Part shown: piece by piece, positions 1 to 5,608 of the stretch
Layout: the number at the start of each line of letters is the position of its first letter
Numbering within the stretch: position 1 is the stretch's first letter
DNA from: Spirochaetes bacterium GWF1_49_6
GTDB taxonomy: Bacteria; Spirochaetota; Brevinematia; Brevinematales; GWF1-51-8
Assembly (NCBI GenBank): GCA_001829395.1
Contig: MIBD01000061.1
Location: 2,522-9,785, forward strand
Length of the DNA stretch: 7,264 bases
Direction: 5' to 3'
The notes under the pieces: model-generated
Told to the model about the DNA's origin: nothing
The model's input: the letters and a program-made list of their open reading frames with translations, nothing else
The model's database searches: none
Position numbers and translations under genes: made by a program

Positions 1-563
1 CCCGTCTCGCGGACTGGTATGTCCAGTTATGGGCGGAGAGTCTCGGTAAGAAATTTACGCTCGACGGGAATATCCATTTCCAAGGCCCTACGCCTTTAAA
101 AGCGGTGGGCGCGACCGACCAGCATTCGCAGGTGCAGTTATTCAAGGAAGGCCCCTACGATAAGGTTGTTACGTTTATCCGCGTCAAGGACTTTGACTGC
201 GAACTGGAAATCCCCATGCTGTACGGCGAATATAAGGGCATTAACTACCTGAGCGGGCATACGATGAACGAGCTGATCGACTCGGAGCAGAAGGCCACCG
301 AGGCCGCGCTATCGAAAGAAGGGCGTCCCAGTATCACGATCACCGTACCGAAGGTGGACGAGTTTACGATGGGGCAGTTAATCTATATGTTCGAGGTGGC
401 GACCGTGTTCTCCGGCTATCTCTACCAGCTCGATCCGTTGGATCAGCCCGGAGTGGAAGAGGGGAAGAATTTTACCTACGGACTTCTCGGGCGCGCGGGA
501 TATGAAGATAAAAAGAAGGAATTTGATGGGATTTACAAGAAAAATAAGAAGTATATGCTTTAG
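1..563 (+). CDS. pgi: Glucose-6-phosphate isomerase, C-terminal part (5' end outside window)
   Basis: This is the last 186 codons of phosphoglucose isomerase, the cytosolic enzyme that interconverts glucose 6-phosphate and fructose 6-phosphate in glycolysis and gluconeogenesis. The frame is open from base 3 with no start, so the gene begins upstream; the GTG at 105 is an internal valine. The segment GATDQHSQVQLF carries the conserved active-site histidine (codon 123-125). The C-terminal segment QPGVEEGK carries the lysine (codon 465-467) matching the catalytic lysine of the family's GVExGK motif. YVQLWAESLGKK near the window edge is also typical of bacterial Pgi. The gene ends in TAG after a lysine-rich tail. 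Its last 38 bases are shared with the start of the next gene, in another frame. Family assignment is firm; which Pgi subtype it is cannot be judged without the N-terminal half. Confidence 0.95.
   Translation, partial: RLADWYVQLWAESLGKKFTLDGNIHFQGPTPLKAVGATDQHSQVQLFKEGPYDKVVTFIRVKDFDCELEIPMLYGEYKGINYLSGHTMNELIDSEQKATEAALSKEGRPSITITVPKVDEFTMGQLIYMFEVATVFSGYLYQLDPLDQPGVEEGKNFTYGLLGRAGYEDKKKEFDGIYKKNKKYML
514..520 (+). promoter_or_regulatory. Ribosome binding site that sets the TPR gene start
   Basis: AGAAGGA lies 5 nt before the ATG at 526, inside the pgi coding end. The in-frame ATG at 502 has no usable Shine-Dalgarno sequence at a workable distance, so 526 is preferred. The choice of 526 also puts a clean signal peptide at the very N-terminus. 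Confidence 0.65.
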
Positions 564-2421
564 TCTGTTCGGGGTCGCCGCGCTTTTCGCGCCGCTTGCG
601 GCGCAGGATCCCACAGCTTACCTCAACGAGGGTATCAGCTTATACCAGGAAGAACGCTATTACCAGGCGCTCGATTCGTTTCGTAACGCGCTCCAGATCA
701 ACCCGTACTACGGGGTGGCGTACCGTTATCTCGCCGAGGTGTATTTCGCGATAGGGGCGTACAGCGAGAGTCTTTCGACCGCGATGACCGCGTTGAAGTA
801 CGCGCATAACGATGTGGACGCGATGCTGCTGGTCGCGAACAGCTACCGCGAACTGGGCAAGTACAAGGATTCTGAGAATTATTATAATTCCATCCTGAAA
901 CAATTTCCGTCTTATTCGGAAGTGTACCGTAATATGGGGATACTTTACCTGAAGCTCAATAAGATGCCGCAGGCGTATGACAACCTCCAGAAAGCGGTGC
1001 GTCTCGCCCCGGAACTTTGGCTCGGGTATGTGTCGCTCGGTGATTACTACTTCCAACTGGGCATCTATAAAGAGGCGGAAAACAATTACCAGAAGGCGTT
1101 CGAACTCAATTCCCGCGACCGTCTCGCATTCTATTATCTGGCGGATTTCTATTATAAGATAGATAAATACATTTCCGCGATCAGCCTTCTTGAGAAGGGG
1201 GAGACCCTTTTTGAGAACTTCATATCGGGTATCAACCTGTTGGGCGATTGTTACCTGAAATCGGGAAACAGCGCCAAGGCGCTGGAAAAGTACGACTGGC
1301 TGCTGAACGCCGATTTTAAGAAGAGCGACGATTTCCTGAAATGGCTTTATTATAAGATGGCATGGGCGAACGAGGCTATTTCGATAGAAACATCGCTCGC
1401 GGATTATAAAAAGGCATACGACCTCGACCCGAAGAACCAGTTCATCAAATACTCGTTCGAGAAGTTCGCGGTAAAGAATTATCCGATCGACTCGGAGATC
1501 CGGCAGGAACTGGCGGGAGATTATTATAAGCAGGCGTTGACTGACTATAAGAACGGGAATATGATATGGTATCTCCTGCGCCTGAAACGCACGGTTTTCC
1601 TGAACCCGTTCCATTCGGATGCGCGTCTGAAGATAGTCGAGTTTTACGAATTGAAAAATGATTATATGAAGGCTTATGACGAGCTGAAAGGGAGTTTCAT
1701 AGTCGATAAGAACTATAAGATTAAGGATAAGCTCGAAGCATACGAATGGAAAATCCAGAATAAAAAGATGATTCTCCAGAAACCCGAACTCCTCCAATAC
1801 AAGGGAGTGCTGCTGGTAGACAGCGATTATTATAACTTCAGCACGGTTTTCCCGGAAACACTTTTATTTTACTCTAAGTATTTTGAAAAGTTTAAGTTTA
1901 CGATACTGGATTACCGAAAAAAAGATGGGATAAACAATGTATTAGAATATATAAGAAAGAACAACTATCACTTCTTCGTTATTATGGAAATGACGGGAAA
2001 CCACGATGTGCTGAAATTCACGGTGTTCGATACGGTCGGAAAAGAAGTGGAATCGTTGGCGATGAATTTTCATCCCGATAAAGTGGATAACGGGGTGGAC
2101 AGGTTTTTCAGCTGGATGGACGGGATATTTCCTACGATAGGACTGGTAAAGAGCGAGAAATCGAAAGGGAAATATATCCTGAGTATGGGAAAGAACAACG
2201 GGCTGAAGAACGGGGACACGATGCTGGTTTTCGATGTTCAAGGCGATATCCGTCAATATGCGTTGTTGAAAGTGGACGCGGCGGGAGTGTTCGAATCGGA
2301 AGCGAGCGTGGTTTCAAATATGGGAAAAACGTATGAGAATCTGAAAGATAAAAAAGTGATAAAAAGCGATACCATATTGAAAAAACACTTGACAAAACTT
2401 AAAAGGATTTTAGTATATTAA
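526..2421 (+). CDS. Exported tetratricopeptide-repeat protein with a C-terminal CsgG/FlgT-like region
   Basis: This is a 631-aa protein, probably periplasmic or surface-exposed. Residues 1-26 form a Sec-type signal peptide: basic MGFTRKIR, a hydrophobic core, and LAA before Gln27 as the likely signal peptidase I site. About eight TPR units follow from residue 30 to about 303, each showing the W/Y-LG-Y-A-P spacing (for example YLNEGISLYQEERYYQALD, LGDYYFQLGIYKEAENNYQ). One or two degenerate repeats follow at about 325-390. Residues 426-540 are a mixed alpha/beta region and residues 548-597 a small beta-rich module (GKYILSMGKNNGLKNGDTML). By eye these resemble the CsgG/TolB-N-like and FlgT C-terminal folds; this is inference. 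TPR arrays bind proteins, so a scaffold or envelope-sensing role is plausible, but the function is not established. The start overlaps pgi by 38 nt, and the downstream phosphatase begins 26 nt after the stop. Base composition is noticeably AT-richer near 1855-1975 and in the last 90 nt than in the TPR part. Confidence 0.88.
   Translation: MGFTRKIRSICFSLFGVAALFAPLAAQDPTAYLNEGISLYQEERYYQALDSFRNALQINPYYGVAYRYLAEVYFAIGAYSESLSTAMTALKYAHNDVDAMLLVANSYRELGKYKDSENYYNSILKQFPSYSEVYRNMGILYLKLNKMPQAYDNLQKAVRLAPELWLGYVSLGDYYFQLGIYKEAENNYQKAFELNSRDRLAFYYLADFYYKIDKYISAISLLEKGETLFENFISGINLLGDCYLKSGNSAKALEKYDWLLNADFKKSDDFLKWLYYKMAWANEAISIETSLADYKKAYDLDPKNQFIKYSFEKFAVKNYPIDSEIRQELAGDYYKQALTDYKNGNMIWYLLRLKRTVFLNPFHSDARLKIVEFYELKNDYMKAYDELKGSFIVDKNYKIKDKLEAYEWKIQNKKMILQKPELLQYKGVLLVDSDYYNFSTVFPETLLFYSKYFEKFKFTILDYRKKDGINNVLEYIRKNNYHFFVIMEMTGNHDVLKFTVFDTVGKEVESLAMNFHPDKVDNGVDRFFSWMDGIFPTIGLVKSEKSKGKYILSMGKNNGLKNGDTMLVFDVQGDIRQYALLKVDAAGVFESEASVVSNMGKTYENLKDKKVIKSDTILKKHLTKLKRILVY
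2389..2419 (+). promoter_or_regulatory. Candidate promoter for the phosphatase-STAS pair
   Basis: A perfect -35 hexamer TTGACA (2389-2394) lies inside the last codons of the TPR gene. TATATT at 2414-2419 (5 of 6 consensus bases) follows at a spacing of 19, slightly long. This would start RNA near 2426, a short leader before the ATG at 2448. A perfect TATAAT also occurs at 2425-2430 but is 30 nt from the TTGACA, and its start point would fall within the ribosome binding site. The surroundings are AT-rich, so chance matches are likely. Confidence 0.33.
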
Positions 2422-2434
2422 GGGTATAATTCTT

Positions 2435-2441
2435 GAGGAGG
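2435..2441 (+). promoter_or_regulatory. Ribosome binding site of the phosphatase gene
   Basis: GAGGAGG lies 6 nt before the ATG at 2448. A TTG at 2433 is in frame, but it overlaps this Shine-Dalgarno sequence and has none of its own, so 2448 is the start. Confidence 0.8.
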
Positions 2442-2447
2442 ATTTTG

Positions 2448-4754
2448 ATGGATTCCAGCTTGTTTTTCTGGATAGAAGCCATCATAGCCGTATTCATGGG
2501 CTTTTTGATGATACTGAATTACTGGAATTATAAAAAGAAAACAGATACGGCGGATATATTCAAATCCCTTTTCTTTGTATTTATGATTATCGTTTTTAAA
2601 TCCGCCCTTTATATCGGAATCAATTTTACCGACGTACTTTGGTACGCTTTCCAGAAAGATAACGCGGTCGTAGTCGGGGATATTATATTCGGTATCATCA
2701 AGCCTGAATACAATATACCTAGTCAGGTACCGCCGTTACCCCTCTACGAATTCAAATTCTTCATTTGGCAATTGGCCGAGACGCTGTTTGTAATCGTGTT
2801 AAGTTATATTTTCATTCTCCGCCGTAAGAAAGCCGAGACCGAGAAGGTCGGCGCTATCAACGCGATGAAGTGGATACAGGTATTGCTGTTGGTGATAATC
2901 GGCGGCGGTGTAATCCTGTTATCCATGCAGTCGAAGTCCGCTGTGAAAATTACCGAAGCGGTGCGCGAACTATCCGGGAATAACAGCGATAAGTTCTTTG
3001 TCTCCGAAAAGGGCTGGGAGCAGATAGACCTTTCTACCGACGAGCCGATTCCTTACCAATTATTGCGTGATAAAGATAAAGAAACGAAAAGTATGACGCT
3101 TAACCTGTTGGATTCCGGTAGTCCTTTCATCGAGTTTATGAAGGGGTGGGCCGGCAGGGCGATATTTGTGCTCTGGAAAATAATCCTCATGGTTTTCGCG
3201 CTCCTCGCGATCTATTCGACATTCGGGTATATTGCGAATCTGCTGGAATATATCGATAAGAACAAAAAGATTCTCTATTTCTACCTGTTTATTCAGATAG
3301 TGGTTTATATCGGGTCGATGACGGTGAGTTACTATTCGAGCGGGATGATATGGTTTGCTATCGATCTGGTAGGACTGATCCTCTTCTCGATCTTCGCGTA
3401 CCGGGTGCATTCGCAGTATATCCACGATATCGAAGAAGCGGTGGAGAGTCTCGCGAACGAACGCGATATGATTATCAAGCTGATGCGCGACATCAGCGCG
3501 ATTATCGGCGCGGGCGACTTCGATTTGGATATGATCGTTAAGGAGATCGTAGACTCCTCCGTGACCGGCGCGAATTGCCGCGGGGGTACGGTTCTCCTGC
3601 GCGACGATGTGACCGGCAGACTTAACGTGAAGTACGTCAACGGGCTATACCCTCCTACGCGCCAGTTCAAGGTGGTGGTCGGGATGACATTGACGGAATC
3701 GGTTATTATAGAAAAACTGAGAAGTGAAAAGATAGCGATGGGCGAGGGTCTGCTCGGTAAAGTGGTCGAGAGCGGGGAGTTAATTTATATCCCCGATACG
3801 ATGAAGGACGAATCGTTCATACAGACTATTCCCGATACCATGATGGTTACGTCGTTTATCGCCGTACCGTTGAAGAGCCAGGACGAGGTGTTCGGGGTAC
3901 TGTCCATAGTCGACGACGTCCGTTCGTTCCTTGAGAGCGATGTGAGCTTGATCGAGACATTGGGCGAACAGGCCGCTATCACTATCAAGCAGATTCAGAT
4001 GTATAAAGAAATATTGGATAAGAAACAGGCCGAGAAGGAATTAAGTGTTGCGGGTGAAATTCAGTCCTCACTGACTCCTCATACGTTCCCTGAGGCCGAT
4101 AAATTCGAGATGTTCGCCTTCTCTATTCCCGCGAAGGGTGTGGGCGGAGACTACTACGACTATATCAACTTCGGTAATAACAAGATTGCGGTAACCATGT
4201 TCGACGTATCCGGTAAGGGTGTTCCCGCCGCGCTCATCATGGTTATGATACGGAGTATCTTACGCACTATCGCGTCGCTCGAAGAGGACACCAAGGATGT
4301 GCTGACTAAGCTGAATAATACCATATCTGAGGAAATAGTCGAAGATCGTTACGCAACCGGATTTTATTTGCTTTTTGATGCGGAACGGGGTATAATGAGT
4401 TACACCAATGCGGGACATGGACCGCTCTGTTTATACAGAAAGAATAAGGATATTTTCGAGTTCCTCGATACTGACGGTATGCCGGTAGGTATTATGGCGG
4501 GGATAGAGTTCGGTCAGAACTATACTACCCTTGAGAAGGGTGATATCGCGATCCTTTACACGGACGGTATCACTGAGGCGTTTAATCTGGAGCACGAAGA
4601 GTATGGTATGGACCGGATGCAAGCTATGGTTCGCACATGCAAGAACATGCCCGCGCAGGAAATAGCTAACCGGATACTGGATGAGGTAAACCATTTTATG
4701 GGTACCGCTCCCCAGCACGATGACGAGACCTTATTAGTATTGAAGATGAAGTAA
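2448..4754 (+). CDS. Membrane-bound PP2C/SpoIIE (RsbU-like) serine phosphatase with GAF domain
   Basis: This 768-aa sensor phosphatase likely removes phosphate from a phosphoserine on a STAS anti-sigma-factor antagonist. Seven hydrophobic segments lie at about 4-24, 40-60, 105-124, 142-160, 237-258, 276-294 and 299-318. Basic stretches after segments 1, 3 and 7 fit an N-out topology with extracytoplasmic loops at 61-104 and 161-236. A GAF domain spans about 345-515, followed by a helical linker (to about 545) with the VAGEIQSSLTP sequence typical of RsbU-type enzymes. The catalytic domain, about 550-768, keeps the metal-binding signature: GVGGDYYDY (Asp568), MFDVSGKGVPAAL (Asp586), NAGHGP (654-659), LYTDGITEA (Asp706) and HDDETLLVLK (Asp758/759). 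It therefore looks catalytically intact. The STAS gene 32 nt downstream is the obvious substrate (inference from family knowledge and adjacency). The signal sensed by the membrane part or the GAF domain is unknown. Confidence 0.93.
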   Translation: MDSSLFFWIEAIIAVFMGFLMILNYWNYKKKTDTADIFKSLFFVFMIIVFKSALYIGINFTDVLWYAFQKDNAVVVGDIIFGIIKPEYNIPSQVPPLPLYEFKFFIWQLAETLFVIVLSYIFILRRKKAETEKVGAINAMKWIQVLLLVIIGGGVILLSMQSKSAVKITEAVRELSGNNSDKFFVSEKGWEQIDLSTDEPIPYQLLRDKDKETKSMTLNLLDSGSPFIEFMKGWAGRAIFVLWKIILMVFALLAIYSTFGYIANLLEYIDKNKKILYFYLFIQIVVYIGSMTVSYYSSGMIWFAIDLVGLILFSIFAYRVHSQYIHDIEEAVESLANERDMIIKLMRDISAIIGAGDFDLDMIVKEIVDSSVTGANCRGGTVLLRDDVTGRLNVKYVNGLYPPTRQFKVVVGMTLTESVIIEKLRSEKIAMGEGLLGKVVESGELIYIPDTMKDESFIQTIPDTMMVTSFIAVPLKSQDEVFGVLSIVDDVRSFLESDVSLIETLGEQAAITIKQIQMYKEILDKKQAEKELSVAGEIQSSLTPHTFPEADKFEMFAFSIPAKGVGGDYYDYINFGNNKIAVTMFDVSGKGVPAALIMVMIRSILRTIASLEEDTKDVLTKLNNTISEEIVEDRYATGFYLLFDAERGIMSYTNAGHGPLCLYRKNKDIFEFLDTDGMPVGIMAGIEFGQNYTTLEKGDIAILYTDGITEAFNLEHEEYGMDRMQAMVRTCKNMPAQEIANRILDEVNHFMGTAPQHDDETLLVLKMK

Positions 4755-4775
4755 CTCTAAAAAGGATAATTTTTC

Positions 4776-4781
4776 AGGAGG
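4776..4781 (+). promoter_or_regulatory. Ribosome binding site of the STAS gene
   Basis: A consensus AGGAGG lies 5 nt before the ATG at 4787. The 16 nt ending here (ATAAT, 5 nt, AGGAGG) closely match the leader of the phosphatase gene at 2426-2441. Confidence 0.8.
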
Positions 4782-4786
4782 ACCCT

Positions 4787-5125
4787 ATGGAAATAAACAG
4801 AAGAGAGTCGGGCGACGTTGTCATTTTTGACATCAATGGGGAAATCGACCTCTATAACGCCCCCGAAATTAAAGAGAAGATTAAAGAGGAAATGAATAAC
4901 GGAAAAGTTAATATTATTATTAACCTTGATAAAGTCAGTTACATCGATAGTTCGGGTATCGGCGTATTGATTTCCAGCCTGTCGAACCTGAAGAAGGTCG
5001 GCGGCGCGTTGAAACTCATCAACGTGTACGCATCGGTACGTAAAGTCTTCGAATTGACTAAGCTTACCAGCTTCTTCGAGATTCATGACAGCGAAGACGA
5101 TGCGCTAGCTGCATTTAACAACTAG
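4787..5125 (+). CDS. STAS-domain anti-sigma factor antagonist (SpoIIAA/RsbV-like)
   Basis: This is a 112-aa cytosolic protein made of a single STAS domain, the usual length for SpoIIAA/RsbV. The signature VSYIDSSGIGVLISSL lies at residues 50-65. By alignment with SpoIIAA, whose phosphorylated residue is the second serine of DSSG, Ser56 is the likely phosphorylation site. Other family marks are the early VVIFDINGEIDLYNAPEI (residues 11-28) and the late LINVYASVRKVFELTKLTSFFEI. In known partner-switching systems the unphosphorylated antagonist binds the anti-sigma kinase and frees a sigma factor or other target; phosphorylation by the kinase switches it off, and the phosphatase reactivates it. 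It follows the phosphatase in what appears to be one operon. No kinase is visible, so the final target is unknown. The gene ends about 95 nt before a strong terminator. Confidence 0.93.
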   Translation: MEINRRESGDVVIFDINGEIDLYNAPEIKEKIKEEMNNGKVNIIINLDKVSYIDSSGIGVLISSLSNLKKVGGALKLINVYASVRKVFELTKLTSFFEIHDSEDDALAAFNN

Positions 5126-5220
5126 CAGGGTTTTCGTTGAATGGGGATTATAGTATGTCCGCCTCCTTTTGTTTTGCTAATCTCTGATCTTATTTCATAA
5201 GTATAATCGTTTTGTTATAT

Positions 5221-5251
5221 AAGAGGCTGTCTTCGACAGTCTCTTTTTTTT
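5221..5251 (+). terminator. Intrinsic terminator after the STAS gene
   Basis: A 10-bp stem with one G-U pair (AGAGGCTGTC at 5222-5231, GACAGTCTCT at 5235-5244) has a TTC loop and runs into eight T residues (5244-5251). It closes the TPR-phosphatase-STAS unit. The 95 nt between the STAS stop and this hairpin hold no gene I can support; they are AT-rich with an isolated TATAAT at 5202-5207. Confidence 0.9.
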
Positions 5252-5269
5252 AGCGAAACAAAAAACCCC

Positions 5270-5298
5270 TTTACTAAAAATACAATACCGTGTATAAT
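5270..5298 (+). promoter_or_regulatory. Sigma-70-type promoter of the trpR-trpB2 operon
   Basis: TTTACT at 5270-5275 (4 of 6 consensus bases) and a perfect TATAAT at 5293-5298 are separated by exactly 17 nt. The expected start of RNA is near 5305, leaving a leader of about 28 nt before the ATG at 5333. It sits just after a terminator and directly abuts an inverted repeat. Confidence 0.72.
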
Positions 5299-5317
5299 GT
5301 TTCTACGTATAGAAACA
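5298..5317 (+). promoter_or_regulatory. Inverted repeat, candidate operator for the TrpR-like regulator
   Basis: Perfect 8-bp arms TGTTTCTA (5298-5305) and TAGAAACA (5310-5317) flank a 4-bp centre, CGTA. The repeat shares the last base of the -10 box and covers the predicted transcription start, the classic place for a repressor to block RNA polymerase. Trp operators of enterobacteria are also palindromes of about 18-20 bp containing CTA...TAG, but with different spacing. Because RNA would start within it, a DNA-binding role is likelier than an RNA hairpin. That the downstream TrpR-like protein binds it is inference. Confidence 0.6.
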
Positions 5318-5323
5318 CTTCCC

Positions 5324-5327
5324 GGAG
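5324..5327 (+). promoter_or_regulatory. Ribosome binding site that sets the trpR start
   Basis: GGAG lies 5 nt before the ATG at 5333. The upstream in-frame ATG at 5297 overlaps the -10 box and would lie before the start of RNA, so it cannot be used from this promoter. Confidence 0.6.
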
Positions 5328-5332
5328 CGGAT

Positions 5333-5608
5333 ATGGATTTGATAGAAGTTTTCGCCGACATTCAGGATCGGACGGAGATGGAAAAATTGTTCGACGAATT
5401 ATTTACCGCGCCGGAAAAAAAACGGTTGTTTCTTCGCTGGAAACTCCTGAAGATGCTGAGGAGCGGAGTGCCCCAGAGGAAAATCGCATCCGAACTGGGT
5501 ATCAGCCTTTGCAAGATAACGCGCGGGGCGAGCATACTGAAAAGGAAAAATTCTATTCTATATCGAATATTAAATGAAGGAGATAGAGATGGAGATTCAG
5601 AAAATTGA
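5333..5608 (+). CDS. trpR: TrpR-family transcriptional regulator (probable Trp repressor)
   Basis: This is a 91-aa helical DNA-binding protein, close in size to E. coli TrpR (108 aa). The core, residues 19-70, runs from LFDELFTAPEKKRLFLR into the helix-turn-helix GVPQRKIASELGISLCKITRGASILK (45-70), which parallels [25 protein letters not shown] of E. coli TrpR. Arg64 and Gly65 match TrpR Arg84 and Gly85, residues that line the tryptophan pocket. The position equivalent to TrpR Ser88 is Ile68, and the match to Arg54 needs a one-residue shift, so the ligand is not certain. The N-terminal half also aligns without gaps to the YerC branch of the family. In TrpR the Trp-bound dimer represses trp genes. 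Here trpB2 follows with a 20-nt overlap, and an inverted repeat sits at the promoter, which supports an autoregulated Trp-responsive operon (inference). Confidence 0.85.
   Translation: MDLIEVFADIQDRTEMEKLFDELFTAPEKKRLFLRWKLLKMLRSGVPQRKIASELGISLCKITRGASILKRKNSILYRILNEGDRDGDSEN
5577..5582 (+). promoter_or_regulatory. Ribosome binding site of trpB2 inside trpR
   Basis: AAGGAG lies 6 nt before the ATG at 5589, within the last codons of trpR. An in-frame ATG at 5574 has no comparable site upstream and this Shine-Dalgarno lies after it, so 5589 is chosen. The arrangement favours translational coupling. Confidence 0.72.

Noticed and set aside
1385..1392. Second TAGAAACA half-site of the trpR operator arm
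   Set aside because: It is inside TPR coding sequence and has no matching left arm, so it is a chance match.
640..1797. Long open frame on the minus strand opposite the TPR gene (385 codons)
   Set aside because: The + strand frame here gives a signal peptide and regular TPR repeats. The minus-strand translation has no recognisable domain, and its length follows from the codon bias of the real gene.
2422..2427. GGGTAT resembling a SigB -10 element upstream of the phosphatase gene
   Set aside because: No matching GTTT-type -35 element at the expected distance; it overlaps the AT-rich spacer and is likely chance.
5202..5207. Perfect TATAAT just before the STAS terminator, a possible small-RNA promoter
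   Set aside because: No -35 box at 16-18 nt (nearest TTGCTA is 22 nt away) and no extended -10; the RNA would be only about 40 nt before the terminator.
5297..5332. Upstream ATG start for the TrpR-like protein
   Set aside because: It lies in the -10 box, before the predicted RNA start, and lacks a Shine-Dalgarno sequence; the ATG at 5333 has GGAG at the right distance.
5290..5577. Alternative + strand frame overlapping trpR (95 codons)
   Set aside because: The overlapping frame encodes a clear TrpR-family helix-turn-helix; this one matches nothing and has no ribosome binding site.
5574..5588. Upstream ATG start for TrpB2
   Set aside because: The strong AAGGAG site is downstream of it and correctly placed for the ATG at 5589.
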